A DNA stretch of 16,010 nt from an uncultured Collinsella sp. (GTDB lineage: Bacteria > Actinomycetota > Coriobacteriia > Coriobacteriales > Coriobacteriaceae). The DNA is taken from contig USLO01000020.1 of NCBI GenBank assembly GCA_900555515.1, forward strand, positions 1 through 16,010. The letters are read 5' to 3'. A model generated the notes under the pieces. The model was not told the DNA's origin. It searched no databases and saw only the letters and a program-made list of their open reading frames with translations. How positions within the stretch are numbered: position 1 is the stretch's first letter; every line of letters starts with the position of its first letter. The translations under genes were made by a program, and so were the position numbers. Below are positions 1 to 5,915 of this stretch, in pieces.

Positions 1-2
1 CC

Positions 3-263
3 GATTGGCCGATCAGTCGCTCCACTGTCCCCGATGGCGTACACGCATACGAACTGCGCCATGCGGACGGAAATCCCTTTGACCCCTGCCAAGCCGCCAG
101 AGGCATCCTTGTGAACTTCTGCGGCAGCATCCTGACCTTGCAGCCCCTCCCCATCCCGGAGGACGGTTATCTGGACTTTGACAGGGGCGCTCTTGTCTGC
201 CGCTCCGGCTACGGCATCTCCCTTGGGGAGTTTATGCGGCAGTACTGCCAAAAGGGGGCGTAA
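3..263 (+). CDS. 3' end of an unknown gene, possibly of conjugative-element origin
   Basis: This frame is open from the window edge to a TAA at 261-263, giving about 86 residues with no start codon in view. The text includes WPISRSTVPDGVHAYELRHAD and later EDGYLDFDRGALVCRSGYG. It recalls small LPD28-like domains of Firmicutes conjugative elements, but that is from memory and weak. A second gene starts two bases after its stop, and the AAAGGGGG at its own 3' end would serve as the ribosome binding site of that gene, so the two look like an operon pair. Nothing here resembles the actinobacterial origin genes to the right. It lies left of two sequence junctions, so it may not belong to this chromosome. 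Confidence 0.4.
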   Translation, partial: DWPISRSTVPDGVHAYELRHADGNPFDPCQAARGILVNFCGSILTLQPLPIPEDGYLDFDRGALVCRSGYGISLGEFMRQYCQKGA

Positions 264-265
264 GC

Positions 266-430
266 ATGCACAGCACAGTCTTTGAACTATCCGATTATCC
301 CATTCCGGCAGCACAGCAGGCTACCCCCGGCTATCTGCCGGATTGGTTCTTCTGCTCCGTCTGTGACTACGCCACCCGCATGACGGACACCGAGCGGGAG
401 GACAGCATCGCCGCTCTGGTGAACAGCTTC
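266..430 (+). pseudogene. 5' fragment of an unknown accessory gene, fused to a MATE fragment
   Basis: An ATG at 266 follows AAAGGGGG (about 250-257) at good spacing, so translation would start here. The first ~51 residues (MHSTVFELSDYPIPAAQQ onward, through DWFFCSVCDYATRM and TDTEREDSIAAL) resemble small proteins of Firmicutes mobile elements; I cannot name the family. From about residue 52 the frame continues without a stop into an unrelated membrane-transporter sequence, then past 760 into the antisense of parA, and stops at 1000. The whole 266-1000 frame is therefore a fusion of three unrelated pieces and not a real protein. The right boundary given is approximate, because the joint lies within 415-430. 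Confidence 0.45.
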
Positions 431-757
431 GGCGCCACCGTAATGGCTGCGTTTGCGGCGGCGGTCAAGATCGACACCTTCGCCTATCTGCCCGTGCAGG
501 ATTTCGGCAACGCGTTTTCCACCTTCGTCGCGCAGAACTACGGCGCGGGGCAGCGGCAGCGGATCCGGAGGGGCTTCCGGAACGCGACGCTGGTCTCGGC
601 GGGGTTCTCGGCACTCATTTCCCTGCTCGTGTGCGTGTTCGCGCAGCCGCTGATGCGGATCTTCGTGCAGGCCGGCGAGGTGGAGGTGCTGGCGGCGGGC
701 GTGCGGTATCTGCGGATCGAGGGCGCGTGCTATGTGGGCATCGGGTGTCTGTTTTTG
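419..757 (+). pseudogene. Internal fragment of a MATE-family multidrug/Na+ antiporter
   Basis: About 113 codons read VNSFGATVMAAFAAAVKID, then LPVQDFGNAFSTFVAQNYGAG, then a hydrophobic segment and VRYLRIEGACYVGIGCLFL. This matches the central part of NorM/DinF-type MATE exporters, including the conserved FVAQNYGAG stretch. MATE proteins are normally about 450 residues with 12 membrane helices, so both ends are missing. The fragment has no start of its own, and its left and right edges coincide with abrupt changes of sequence type. Codon use is very GC-rich (many GCG and CGG codons), unlike both neighbours. It looks like a piece of another genome joined in, either by assembly error or by rearrangement. 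Confidence 0.7.
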
Positions 758-763
758 AGCAAT

Positions 764-1105
764 TGCGCTTACGAGCTCAATTTCGGCGCCTGCAAGCTGA
801 ATTGTAGCCGGAATTACGAATACCTTTTTGCAATTTGTATCAAGGACAAGCGACTCTGCCGGCACATCATTCAGCAATGCATCATAGATGCAGTGATCAA
901 GGTCTTCTTTTTCAATTCCGAATCCACTGGTGCTGTTTCCCTGCGGATCAAAATCGACAATCAGCGTCTTACGACCCTGCTCACCCAGTGCTGCTGCTAG
1001 GTTTACAGCCGTCGTTGACTTACCAACGCCGCCCTTTTGATTGATAATTGCAATGATACGCGTGTCTTTTGCGCTCTTAGAACGCTTAACGTCGCGAAAT
1101 CCCAC
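764..1105 (-). pseudogene. parA: ParA/Soj chromosome-partitioning ATPase, 5' part only
   Basis: ParA is a deviant-Walker ATPase that works with ParB and parS to segregate replicated origins. The start is GTG at 1105, preceded on the minus strand by AGGAGG. Residues 16-31 carry the P-loop with KGGVGKST, followed by TTAVNLAAALGEQG and LIVDFDPQGNSTSGFG (the A' motif region). The family text continues through VIPATIQLAGAEIELVSA, about residue 114. After that the reading frame no longer resembles ParA and runs antisense through the MATE piece to 287. Normal ParA is about 250-290 residues, so the Walker B half is missing. parB, usually next, is not in view. The gene is either truly broken or, more likely, cut by a chimeric join. 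Confidence 0.85.
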
Positions 1106-1144
1106 GGTCCCTCCTGGTGTGTAGTAAAGCTGTCAAACGGAGGA

Positions 1145-1160
1145 TGTTTCACGTGAAACA
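1145..1160. promoter_or_regulatory. parS site 1 (ParB binding)
   Basis: TGTTTCACGTGAAACA is a perfect 16-bp palindrome and matches the widely conserved parS consensus. ParB-CTP clamps load at such sites and spread along the DNA. This copy lies 39 bp upstream of the parA start codon, so ParB bound here could also affect parA transcription. It is the first of three identical sites. Confidence 0.95.
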
Positions 1161-1183
1161 TTCCGATTCGATATCAACCGCCA

Positions 1184-1199
1184 TGTTTCACGTGAAACA
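1184..1199. promoter_or_regulatory. parS site 2 (ParB binding)
   Basis: This is a second perfect copy of the parS palindrome TGTTTCACGTGAAACA, exactly 39 bp start-to-start from site 1, in the gap between rsmG and parA. Confidence 0.95.
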
Positions 1200-1222
1200 C
1201 TGCAAGTTGTTAGTATCCATTA

Positions 1223-1238
1223 TGTTTCACGTGAAACA
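1223..1238. promoter_or_regulatory. parS site 3 (ParB binding)
   Basis: This is the third perfect parS palindrome, again exactly 39 bp start-to-start from the previous one. It ends one base before the rsmG stop codon (1240-1242 on the plus strand). Confidence 0.95.
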
Positions 1239-1239
1239 T

Positions 1240-1977
1240 CTAGGCAAGCGGATTCTTCTTTGCCACGCCATTTGCACGAGGCAATGAGACGGATGCTGGA
1301 TGACTCTTCTTAAGAACAATGAACTCCCTGTGACCCAAGCCTTCAGGCAAATCAATTGCGTCATTCAGAAGCAAAGTGAAGCCGCAAATCTTAGCTGCTG
1401 ACATGCCGGAAGCAAGCTCCTCATCCGAAGGATTGCCCTTGGTTATAACAAATAGCCCTCCATCCTTCAGATACGGAGCCGCATACTCAACAAGAATCGG
1501 TAGAGGGGCCAGTGCGCGGGCGATCACAACAGAGAACTGCTTCTTATGGCTTCGAGCATATTCTTCAAGACGATCATGAACCGCATGAGCATGTTTCAAT
1601 CCAAGAGCATGGACAAAGGAATTAACCGCATCAACCTTCTTGCCAACAGAGTCAATATAAGTAGCTTTACGATGCGTGGTTATGGTTAATGGAATACCAG
1701 GGAAGCCCGCACCTGTTCCCATATCGAGCAAAGCTCCCTCAGGAGCCTTGTTGATATAGGGGAGCAAAACAAGTGAGTCGAGGATATGAAGTACTGCAGC
1801 ATCTTCTACGTTAAGAATACGGGTGAGATTGGTTGTCTTATTTGTTTCTAGAACCAAATCCAAATGCTGAATACATTTCCTCAGCTCAACATCAGTTACG
1901 CTCAAGGAATACTCTTTGCAATAGGAAGTTAGACAACTCAACATCTCGTCAGCCTGCTGATCAGTAAGTACTAACAA
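1240..1977 (-). CDS. rsmG: 16S rRNA (guanine-N7)-methyltransferase RsmG (GidB)
   Basis: RsmG methylates N7 of G527 in 16S rRNA using S-adenosylmethionine. The SAM-binding loop LLDMGTGAGFPGIPL lies at about residues 83-97, and VIARALAPLPILVEYAAPYL and a C-terminal GHREFIVLKK segment follow, all typical of the family. I place the start at TTG 1977 because AAAGGAG precedes it by 6 bases, giving 245 residues. The frame stays open to another TTG at 2025, but that codon lies in the T-run of a terminator and has no ribosome binding site. The gene is clearly more AT-rich than the origin genes to the right. It is separated from jag by that terminator, so it needs its own promoter, which I cannot place with confidence. 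The three parS sites follow it. Confidence 0.93.
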   Translation of the reverse strand: MLVLTDQQADEMLSCLTSYCKEYSLSVTDVELRKCIQHLDLVLETNKTTNLTRILNVEDAAVLHILDSLVLLPYINKAPEGALLDMGTGAGFPGIPLTITTHRKATYIDSVGKKVDAVNSFVHALGLKHAHAVHDRLEEYARSHKKQFSVVIARALAPLPILVEYAAPYLKDGGLFVITKGNPSDEELASGMSAAKICGFTLLLNDAIDLPEGLGHREFIVLKKSHPASVSLPRANGVAKKNPLA

Positions 1978-2023
1978 CGAAAGCTCCTTTCTGACAAAAA
2001 TCAGTGTATCGAGAACTTTTGAC

Positions 2024-2053
2024 AAAAAAAGGGGACGTGGAAACCACGTCCCC
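2024..2053 (-). terminator. Rho-independent terminator between jag and rsmG
   Basis: A perfect 10-bp stem, GGGGACGTGG pairing with CCACGTCCCC, closes a 3-base loop (2031-2053). On the minus strand it is followed by seven T residues (2024-2030). It lies 20 bases past the jag stop and ends the leftward rpmH-to-jag operon. Confidence 0.93.
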
Positions 2054-2073
2054 TTAGCATAAGCTCGAGAAGA

Positions 2074-2643
2074 TTATCGAGCAACAATCACCACATGGCG
2101 ATCAGGGTCAGAACCCTCAGAATGAGTATCGACGGCATCATTGCCACGAAGTGCAATGTGAACCAGTCGACGCTCGTAGGCATTCATGGGCGGAAGCGAA
2201 ACACTCTTATGAGTGCGGATGGCACGCTCGGCAGCAGACTGAGCCATGGAAGCAACCTTGTCCTGACGGCGACTCTTGTATCCCTCTACGTCCACTACAA
2301 CCGGATACCTAAAGCCAAGTTTGCGGCTCACCAGCAAAGAGAACATAACCTGAAGGGCATCAAGGGTGCGACCATGACGGCCAATGAGAACAGCAAGGTC
2401 GGGAGCCGTTACATCCAAAATCAGCTCACCCTCGTCACCCTCATACTCATCGATAGGAGAGTTGGCGGCATCGAAGTGCGAAAGGATGGAACGCAGGATG
2501 GAAATCGCAACATCGGCAATGGTGTCGAGCTCCTCATCGGTCAGCTCTTCACCAGCCTTGTAGCGCTGTGCAATCTCGGGATAATCGCCCGCGACCTGCG
2601 GGGCAACCTCCTCAAGCATATCCTCGATGATCTCTTCAGACAT
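2074..2643 (-). CDS. jag: Jag/KhpB-type KH-R3H RNA-binding protein
   Basis: This 189-residue protein has a KH domain with the GxxG loop in IGRHGRTLDALQ and a C-terminal R3H domain (about residues 140-189, including NAYERRLVHIAL). Jag/KhpB proteins bind RNA and in Firmicutes affect cell elongation and division. The acidic N-terminus (about 60 residues) shows no clear Jag-N domain, as is common in actinobacterial homologues. I chose ATG 2643 because TTGGAG precedes it by six bases; a TTG at 2655 in the same frame lacks a comparable site. The gene follows yidC by 44 bases, the usual arrangement, and is the last gene before the terminator. Confidence 0.92.
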   Translation of the reverse strand: MSEEIIEDMLEEVAPQVAGDYPEIAQRYKAGEELTDEELDTIADVAISILRSILSHFDAANSPIDEYEGDEGELILDVTAPDLAVLIGRHGRTLDALQVMFSLLVSRKLGFRYPVVVDVEGYKSRRQDKVASMAQSAAERAIRTHKSVSLPPMNAYERRLVHIALRGNDAVDTHSEGSDPDRHVVIVAR

Positions 2644-2687
2644 AACGTACTCCAAAAGTTAGGTACCTAAATAAGATTGATATCCCA

Positions 2688-3458
2688 CTACTTCTTCTTG
2701 TGCGGGCGCGGCTTCTTCTCTCGACGAGTGACCTCAACCTGCAGCGGCGCGTTCTTAAGACGCTCCTCCTCATCGGCCTTGGCCTTCTCGATAACCTTCT
2801 GCGTCACAAAAATCTGCTGGATAACCTGCCAAGCAGACGAGACGTCGTAGTACAGCAGAACACCAACGGGAAGGCTCCAGCCCATCCAAAGCATCATGAC
2901 CGTCATGACAACAGCCATCATACGCATGCTCTGAGCCTGCTGGCCGGTCTGGTTGCGCGACATATAGAGCTGCGGAATCAGGGTCAGGACGGCGAACAGA
3001 ATCAGGCAGACCAGCGCAGGCAGCGCAACCATAAAGCCATCGGCAAAGGAAGCGCTCGGCGTGGTGGTCAGGTCGGGCAGGATGTTGAAGAACGAGAACG
3101 TGCCGTCGTTAAAGTACTGCGGCAGGTTGCGCAGCAACGTAAACAGGGCGAACAGGACAGGCATCTGGATCAACAGCGGCAAACAACCAGCCATCGGGTT
3201 GAACTTGTTCTCGCTGTAGAACTTCTGCATCTCCTCGGCCTGACGCTGAGGATCGTCGGCATAGCGCTCCTGGATCTCGAGCATCTTGGGCTGCAGCACC
3301 TGCATGCGAGCCGTCGACTTGGTCGACTTGAGCATGAGCGGCGTCAGCAGCAGACGGATGATGACCACCAGGATGATGATGGACAGGCCCCAGTCGACCG
3401 CAAAGGTCTGGATGAGCTTGAGCAGCTCGAAAAGGATGTTAACGATCCAATCCCACAT
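2688..3458 (-). CDS. yidC: YidC/Oxa1-family membrane protein insertase
   Basis: YidC inserts and folds inner-membrane proteins, alone or with SecYEG. This 256-residue form lacks the large periplasmic domain of proteobacterial YidC and has no lipobox. Membrane segments lie at about residues 22-42, 91-112, 142-165 and 180-210. Arg35 in IIRLLLTPL is the conserved groove arginine of the family. MAGCLPLLIQMPVLFALF is a well-conserved stretch. The tail is strongly basic (RREKKPRPHKKK) and probably contacts the ribosome. GGAGGA precedes the ATG at 3458. It follows yidD by 29 bases in the operon. Confidence 0.96.
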   Translation of the reverse strand: MWDWIVNILFELLKLIQTFAVDWGLSIIILVVIIRLLLTPLMLKSTKSTARMQVLQPKMLEIQERYADDPQRQAEEMQKFYSENKFNPMAGCLPLLIQMPVLFALFTLLRNLPQYFNDGTFSFFNILPDLTTTPSASFADGFMVALPALVCLILFAVLTLIPQLYMSRNQTGQQAQSMRMMAVVMTVMMLWMGWSLPVGVLLYYDVSSAWQVIQQIFVTQKVIEKAKADEEERLKNAPLQVEVTRREKKPRPHKKK

Positions 3459-3487
3459 GTAAGTTTTCCTCCGATAGCGAGTGCCCG

Positions 3488-3712
3488 CTAGGGCACAGGG
3501 TCATAACCGCCGACGTGCAGGGGATTGCAGCGAGCGATGCGCCTCACGGCAAGCCAGCAGCCTCTCAAAAAACCGTACTTCTCAATCGCCTGGATGGCGT
3601 ATTGTGAGCACGTTGGGTAATAAATGCAGGCGTCAGGCAATAAGGGCGAAATAACCTGTTGATATATGCGAATAGGAGCGATGGCAACACGTCGCAAAAC
3701 GTGATTGCTCAT
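3488..3712 (-). CDS. yidD: Membrane protein insertion efficiency factor YidD
   Basis: This 74-residue protein has the YidD hallmarks: YQQVISPLLPDACIYYPTCSQYA with its cysteines, then GCWLAVRRIARCNPLHVGGYDPVP at the C-terminus. YidD sits at the inner membrane and assists YidC-dependent insertion. Its ATG overlaps the rnpA stop by four bases (ATGA), so the two are translationally coupled. Confidence 0.96.
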   Translation of the reverse strand: MSNHVLRRVAIAPIRIYQQVISPLLPDACIYYPTCSQYAIQAIEKYGFLRGCWLAVRRIARCNPLHVGGYDPVP

Positions 3713-4047
3713 CGCTCCTCCCCGGCAACGCCGGCGCGTTTCATAAGCGAACGCAATGCATTGTCCATCTCCTGCGGCGAGGAAACCCTCGTCTTGGGAG
3801 TTGCGAACAAGATGATGTCATAACCCGCAACGGGAAATCCACAGCTGCGGGCGGCCTCGCGCATCACACGCTTAGAACGGTTGCGCACGACAGCACAACC
3901 GAGCCGTTTAGCACCAACGAAGGCGACCCTTCCGGAGTCGCCTTCGCCAACCGATTCACATATGGTCATTCGAATCAGAGGGTGATTGAAACGACGCCCC
4001 TGACTGAACACATGCTCGAAATCTTGCCGAGACTTAATAGTCTTCAT
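3709..4047 (-). CDS. rnpA: Ribonuclease P protein component
   Basis: RnpA binds the catalytic RNase P RNA and helps it mature the 5' ends of tRNAs. The 112-residue length fits the family. The basic RNR signature is present in AVVRNRSKRVMREAAR, and the N-terminal FEHVFSQGRRFNHPLIRM segment is typical. It lies 20 bases after rpmH and overlaps yidD by four bases, the near-universal rpmH-rnpA-yidD arrangement. Confidence 0.97.
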   Translation of the reverse strand: MKTIKSRQDFEHVFSQGRRFNHPLIRMTICESVGEGDSGRVAFVGAKRLGCAVVRNRSKRVMREAARSCGFPVAGYDIILFATPKTRVSSPQEMDNALRSLMKRAGVAGEER

Positions 4048-4067
4048 GCGAGATGTGTGTATCGCTG

Positions 4068-4202
4068 CTAGACAGTGAGACGCTTGCGGCCCTTGGCGCG
4101 ACGACGGGCGAGCACGGCACGACCACCCTTAGTGGCCATACGGGCACGGAAGCCATGGGTCTTGGCACGCTTACGCTTATTAGGCTGATACGTACGCTTC
4201 AT
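4068..4202 (-). CDS. rpmH: 50S ribosomal protein L34
   Basis: The 44-residue protein begins MKRTYQPNKRKRAKTHGFR and ends RRAKGRKRLTV, an almost invariant L34 sequence. AGGAGG on the minus strand lies eight bases before the ATG at 4202. The frame is open further upstream to 4262, but that part is the mRNA leader. It is the first gene of the operon. Confidence 0.98.
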   Translation of the reverse strand: MKRTYQPNKRKRAKTHGFRARMATKGGRAVLARRRAKGRKRLTV

Positions 4203-4230
4203 CTTAAGTTCCTCCTGCTGCATTTCGAGT

Positions 4231-4248
4231 GTCCGCGGGGACGCGGAC
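4231..4248 (-). other. GC-rich hairpin in the rpmH leader RNA
   Basis: A perfect 7-bp stem (GTCCGCG with CGCGGAC) closes a 4-base loop, between the promoter and the rpmH ribosome binding site. There is no T-run after it, so it is not an intrinsic terminator. It may stabilise the leader or affect translation of L34. Confidence 0.6.
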
Positions 4249-4275
4249 GCAGATATAGACACGTGAGCTTGAAGA

Positions 4276-4305
4276 TTGTAGGGAAATCAATGTTCAAATG
4301 TCAAG
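4276..4305 (-). promoter_or_regulatory. Sigma70-type promoter of the rpmH operon
   Basis: On the minus strand a perfect -35 TTGACA (4300-4305) is followed after 18 bases by TACAAT (4276-4281), one mismatch from TATAAT. It fires leftward, with a transcript start near 4268 and a leader of about 65 bases before rpmH. Confidence 0.85.
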
Positions 4306-4547
4306 AAATCAAAGGTAAAAGGTTGCGCAGTTCACACGGTTCCCCCATAAGCCAAGCTCGATTTAGCGGTACATGGCAACTTTTCACGATATTTCATCGA
4401 GTTTTCGACAGGTCATGTTGGCAATGTTGAGAACTTTTCGTCCGTTTTCCAAAGTTTTCAACAGGTTTTGAAAAGTTGTCGAAAGATGAGAAACATTGCA
4501 CGGTGAGCTACTATTTGTCCGAAACCTTTTGAAAGATTGCGAGCGGC
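4306..4547. other. Origin region, left part: cluster of DnaA-box-like repeats
   Basis: This AT-richer gap holds several copies of a 9-mer related to TTTTC(A/G)ACA: TTTTCGACA at 4402-4410 (+), TTCTCAACA at 4425-4433 (-), TTTTCAACA at 4455-4463 (+) and CTTTCGACA at 4477-4485 (-). The last two face each other across a short spacer. No canonical TTATCCACA is present. The position between rpmH and the dnaA operon is where origins of many bacteria carry DnaA boxes. A promoter for the rightward genes must lie here; TACTAT at 4509-4514 is a possible -10 but has no good -35. Function is inferred from position and repetition. Confidence 0.6.
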
Positions 4548-5900
4548 ATGTCTGACGACTTTTACACCATGGTCGATTCCGGAGACCCGGCACCCGACAA
4601 CGAGCACATCACCGGCGTGCGCGAAGAGCGTGCGGAAGGCGAGCAGACGACCACGCAGGCGCCAAAAGCCATGTACGCCGCGCGCATCGCCGTCTATGAC
4701 GACATGCTGTCGACACCGCGTGTGATCGTCATTGATCCGCAAGATGTCCGCACGTATTTGGAAGAGACGACCAACACCGTCTACCAGTGCATGAAAGAAC
4801 AAGGTGGCCATATCTCGCTCATGGTCATCCGCGAGATTGTCGAAAACTTTATCCACGCGCACTTTGCCGAGCCCATCATCTCGATTCTGGACGGCGGAGA
4901 CACCATCCGCTTTGCTGATCAAGGACCCGGCATCGACGACAAGGAACGCGCTTTCGACTTTGGCGTTACCAGCGCAAACAGCAAGATGAAGCGCTATATC
5001 CGTGGAACCGGAGCAGGGTTTCCCATGGTGCAGGAGTATTTGGAAAACGCCGGCGGTGCCGTATCCATCGAGGACAACATGGGCAACGGTACTGTGGTTA
5101 CGGTAAGCCTGGACCCTAAGCGCGTGCAGGAAATCGAGCGCGCCGGCGGACGCGGTGCTGCCGTGCGGCCCGAGACGGAGCAGCCCACATATCCCCTGCC
5201 GGGAGCTTTTGTGCAGCAGCCCATGGCAACGCAGCAGATGCAGCCCCCCGTGGGGCAGATACAGCAGCCCGGAATGCTTCCTACACAAGAGCCCCAGGCG
5301 ACATCGATGTCGATGCCGCCAAACATGCCAGAGGCCATGCCGCTGGCGGATCAGGATGCAGCAGCAATGCAGCAGGCGACGGGGGCACTGGGTGGCCAGC
5401 AAATGGGCTATCAGCCGTACCAACAGGGAAATCCATATCAGCAGATGCCGCCACTGGGGTACGGCCAGCAGTTCCCGCAGCAGTACCAGCAGGGATATCA
5501 GCAGCCGTACCAGCAGATGCCGCAGCAGCAGTACAACCCCTGGGCCCAGCAGATGCCTCCGCAGCCTTACCAACAGTGGCCTCAAAGTTTTCAACAGCAA
5601 ATGCCGCCGGTGCAGAGTTCTCAACAACCAGCAGCTCAAATGATGTATCCTAATGCAGCAAATCAGTATGCGCAGCCACAACCGGACGTGTTCGTAAGCG
5701 ATCGCGGCAACGCCGCGCTGGGCTATCTGGCGCAAAATCAAGCGTGCGGTGCAACCGATCTGGCGAGGGCGTTTGGAAACTCGGCCCCCACTTGGTCACG
5801 CACGCTCAATGACTTGGCGCAGGCCGGCTTGGTCATCAAGCATGGCCAGAAATACCATCTGACCGAACTCGGCGCCGCTCGCGTGCGAGCTCAGAGCTAA
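4548..5900 (+). CDS. Origin-linked GHKL ATPase with Gln/Pro-rich linker and winged helix
   Basis: I recognise the domains but not a named gene. Residues ~55-190 form a GHKL (histidine-kinase-like) ATPase fold: N-box REIVENFIHAHF with Glu96 and Asn100, G1 box DQGPGID (124-130), G2 loop RGTGAGFPMVQEYL and a final GNGTVVTVSL strand. ATP binding should be intact. There is no phospho-acceptor His domain, no membrane segment and no receiver domain, so it is not an ordinary sensor kinase; RsbW/SpoIIAB-type kinases are the nearest analogy. Residues ~211-380 are Gln, Pro, Tyr and Met rich with repeated PYQQ and YQQ units. Residues ~385-450 look like a MarR-type winged helix (ATDLARAFGNSAPTWSRTL, LVIKHGQKYHLTELG). 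The stop lies 15 bases before dnaA, so the two are likely co-transcribed. The start has only a weak ribosome binding site. Confidence 0.88.
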   Translation: MSDDFYTMVDSGDPAPDNEHITGVREERAEGEQTTTQAPKAMYAARIAVYDDMLSTPRVIVIDPQDVRTYLEETTNTVYQCMKEQGGHISLMVIREIVENFIHAHFAEPIISILDGGDTIRFADQGPGIDDKERAFDFGVTSANSKMKRYIRGTGAGFPMVQEYLENAGGAVSIEDNMGNGTVVTVSLDPKRVQEIERAGGRGAAVRPETEQPTYPLPGAFVQQPMATQQMQPPVGQIQQPGMLPTQEPQATSMSMPPNMPEAMPLADQDAAAMQQATGALGGQQMGYQPYQQGNPYQQMPPLGYGQQFPQQYQQGYQQPYQQMPQQQYNPWAQQMPPQPYQQWPQSFQQQMPPVQSSQQPAAQMMYPNAANQYAQPQPDVFVSDRGNAALGYLAQNQACGATDLARAFGNSAPTWSRTLNDLAQAGLVIKHGQKYHLTELGAARVRAQS

Positions 5901-5915
5901 AGAACGGGAGAGACA

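Noticed and set aside
287..763. Continuation of the parA reading frame on the minus strand past residue 114
   Set aside because: The sequence is the antisense of the MATE and accessory fragments and has no ParA features; it is open by chance in GC-rich DNA.
1131..1136. TTGACA on the minus strand as the -35 of a parA promoter
   Set aside because: No acceptable -10 lies 16-18 bases downstream; that position falls on the ribosome binding site.
4231..4248. Hairpin as a terminator upstream of rpmH
   Set aside because: No T-run follows and it lies between a strong promoter and the first gene.
5400..5600. Repetitive CAG-rich DNA that might look like a CRISPR or tandem array
   Set aside because: The units are irregular, stay in frame and encode the Gln-rich linker; there are no unique spacers.
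4458..5741. 427-codon open frame on the minus strand opposite the GHKL gene
   Set aside because: Its Leu, Arg and His richness is the antisense of the Gln/Pro-rich linker; it lacks a ribosome binding site and the plus frame has clear domains.
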